Below are positions 62,145 to 64,000 of a stretch of 64,000 nt of DNA, piece after piece. The DNA is from Lycocorax pyrrhopterus obiensis (taxonomy: Eukaryota; Chordata; Aves; Passeriformes; Paradisaeidae), in assembly GCA_014706295.1 (NCBI GenBank), contig JACSVZ010000004.1:1504638-1568637 (forward strand). The letters are read 5' to 3'. Both the position numbers and the translations under genes were made by a program. The notes under the pieces are model-generated. The model was not told the DNA's origin. It worked only from the letters and a program-made list of their open reading frames with translations, and made no database searches. Each line of letters starts with the position of its first letter. The first letter of the stretch is position 1.

Positions 62145-62940
62145 TCATAGAACCATAGAGTCATAGAAGATGCTGAGTTGGAAGGGACCCATCAGGGTCA
62201 TCGAGTCCAGCCCCTGGCCTTGCACAGAACAGCCCAAGGTGTTCTCATGTGCCTGAGAGCATTGTCCAAACGCTTCCTGAACTCTCTCAGGCTTGGTGCT
62301 GTGACCACTGCCCTGGGGAGCCTGTTCCAGTGCCCAAGCACCCTCTGGGTGAAAAACCTTTTCCTGATATCCAACCTAAACCTTCTCTGACTCAGCTTCA
62401 TGCTTTTTCCTCAAGTCCTGTCACCGATCACCAGAGAGAAGAAATCAGTACCTGCCCCTCCACTCACTCCAGTGAGGATGTTGAAGACCCCAGTGAGGTC
62501 CCCCCTCAGTCTCCTCTTCTCCAGGCTGAAGAGACCAAGTGACCTCAGCCACTCCTCACATGGCTTCCCCTCAAGGCCCTTCACCACCCTCATTGCCCTC
62601 CTTTGGATGCTCTCGAACAGCTTAATATCTTTCTTATACTGTGGCGCCCCAAACTGCCCCCAGCACTCGAGGTGAGGCCGCCCCAGTGCAGAGCAGAGCG
62701 GGACAATCCCCTCCCTTGCCCCGCTGGCGATGCTGTGCCTGATGCCCCCCAGGACACGGGTGGCCCTCCTGGCTGCCAGGGCACTGCTGACCCATATCCA
62801 GCTTGCCATCAACCAGGACCCCCAGGTCCCTTTCCATGGCACTGCTCTCCAGCCTCTCATTCCCCAGTCTGTACATCCAGGGCTGCACCACCCCAGGTGC
62901 AGAATCTGGTGTTTGCCCCTGTTAAACTTCATACAGTTGC
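62145..62940 (-). mobile_element. CR1 LINE, 3' end with C-terminal reverse-transcriptase ORF remnant, minus orientation
   Basis: The longest transposon in the window, about 0.8 kb. Read on the minus strand it encodes the C-terminal part of the CR1 ORF2 reverse transcriptase: a start like MKFNRGKHQILHLG, then LGVLVDGKLDMGQQC in another frame, then SIASGAREGIVPLCSAL, GLFSLEKRRLRGDL and FRLDIRKRFFTQRV. It is broken by two frameshifts and by one in-frame TGA (62411-62413). The 3' UTR ends near 62145 with the complement of the CR1 terminal repeat. The 5' end is truncated. It cannot make protein. Confidence 0.95.
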
Positions 62941-64000
62941 TGATTGCTTATCTCTCTAATTTGTATGAGTCTGGGTAATTTAAAAAAAACATTGTCAACC
63001 TGCAAAAAGTGGAAAGATGAGAGTTCTGCTCTGCATGGCTTTCCTGCTGAATTGCTGGCTTAGACCTACAAACCCTGCCTTGCTCATAGCCTCAGGCCTT
63101 GGCCCATCCTGCAATTGGTTGTTTTATATAGCCAGCACACAAGGACAGTGCAGGGAAAGGGATCCTACGGAAACCAACCCATTTCTTCACAGCTGCCTGG
63201 TGCATTAGCATCTGGAACCTCAGTCTGCAAGCAGAAACTGGGTTTCATCTTTCTCTGTTCTGGTTCATTCCTGCGCAAAACAGAAACGATACAACTTTGT
63301 TTTCTGCTGTTGTGTCTCTTTGGATGGAGGGGGCAACTGCTGTCTGTTACTGGAGGTATGGAGGCACTTACAACAGAGATGTCTGATTCTGCTGTGTTCT
63401 AGGTACAGCTATAATGCAGTGAGGGACAGCAGTTATTTTTCTCACCAGTGAAGCATGTGGCAAAACTGCTATGGCAAAAAAGAAACGGCACCTGTCCCGG
63501 GAAACAGAAGCAAACATGACAGAAGTGTAGTAACACAACAGCTGAAGGTTTCAAAATGTTCACAGTCTTATGATGGATGAAGGTAAGAGAAAGGCAGAAA
63601 GAATGGAGTTTCACACTTCCAATCACGGCAAACCACCCAGAGGAAGGTCTGGTTCAGCCACAACTGAATGTCACTAGCATATCTCTGCCAGTCATCCTGC
63701 AGCCAGAGGGGATTTTGGAGCCCTGAATGGTTGAATATTGTGAATTTCAGAAATTTCTCATCTCTCCAGTTTGCTTATGGCCTGATACTCCTTTGTCCTG
63801 ACTAGAAAGGAGATCCCATCTTTTGATTTCTTCCCGTGCTGTGAAACCACGGCCAGATTCACCCAGGCCAGTGGAGCCACCAGGATAAAAGCGGTGCTTT
63901 ATCTGAAGAAAGCTTGGTCACAGAGTTATGCCTGAAGGTGTCTGTCATCCTGGGAATCACTGAGATAATTTTTAGCCCTCTGGGATTAGGAAGGAGTTCC
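62941..64000. other. Upstream flank, no gene seen
   Basis: No recognisable exon or transposon. A good + strand donor motif (GAAG|GTAAGAG, near 63585) stands alone with no supported exon. Confidence 0.45.

Noticed and set aside
62198..62932. Reverse-transcriptase-like open frames as host genes
   Set aside because: They are the broken end of a CR1 LINE, with frameshifts and a stop.

Overview
This window is non-coding-rich vertebrate DNA, almost certainly from a bird. The evidence is five copies of the avian LINE CR1 (two with the typical 3' end carrying ATTCTATG-type repeats), two LTR fragments of the endogenous-retrovirus type common in songbirds, no mammalian SINEs, and one large exon of a vertebrate gene. 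Nothing in it is prokaryotic: no operons, CRISPR arrays or phage genes.

The only protein-coding sequence I can support is on the minus strand at 28017-29845. It is the large first coding exon (exon 2) of a cardiac-type sodium/calcium exchanger, best matched to SLC8A1 (NCX1). It encodes the signal peptide, the first five membrane helices with the alpha-1 ion-transport repeat, the XIP autoinhibitory segment, calcium-binding domain 1 and the first part of calcium-binding domain 2. It stops at a consensus splice donor where the family switches to mutually exclusive, alternatively spliced exons. Those later exons were not recognised in the 28 kb downstream, as expected from the very long intron 2 of this gene.

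Layout, read in the direction of transcription (right to left). 64000-40200: upstream, gene-poor flank with CR1 and LTR insertions, small tandem repeats, a few candidate conserved or regulatory blocks (about 61.5-62.0 kb and 53.8-54.1 kb) and an unusually good predicted 105-nt non-coding exon at 41956-42060. 40200-39080: a CpG island with a minisatellite, a long purine tract, a CG/CA alternating tract, a CCAAT box and two strong minus-strand splice donors. This is the probable promoter and first non-coding exon(s) of the exchanger gene. 39545-29853: intron 1. 29852-28017: exon 2. 28016-1: the beginning of intron 2, with one CR1 fragment and a CpG-dense patch near 4.8 kb.

Mammalian NCX1 is known to use several tissue-specific promoters, each with its own non-coding first exon spliced to the same exon 2. 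The CpG island, the 105-nt exon and the 61.5-62.0 kb block fit that arrangement, but only the sequence signals are seen here; use in vivo is inference. I found no convincing undescribed biological system. The observations most worth checking concern the alternative 5' ends of this gene and the unusual DNA structures in its promoter.
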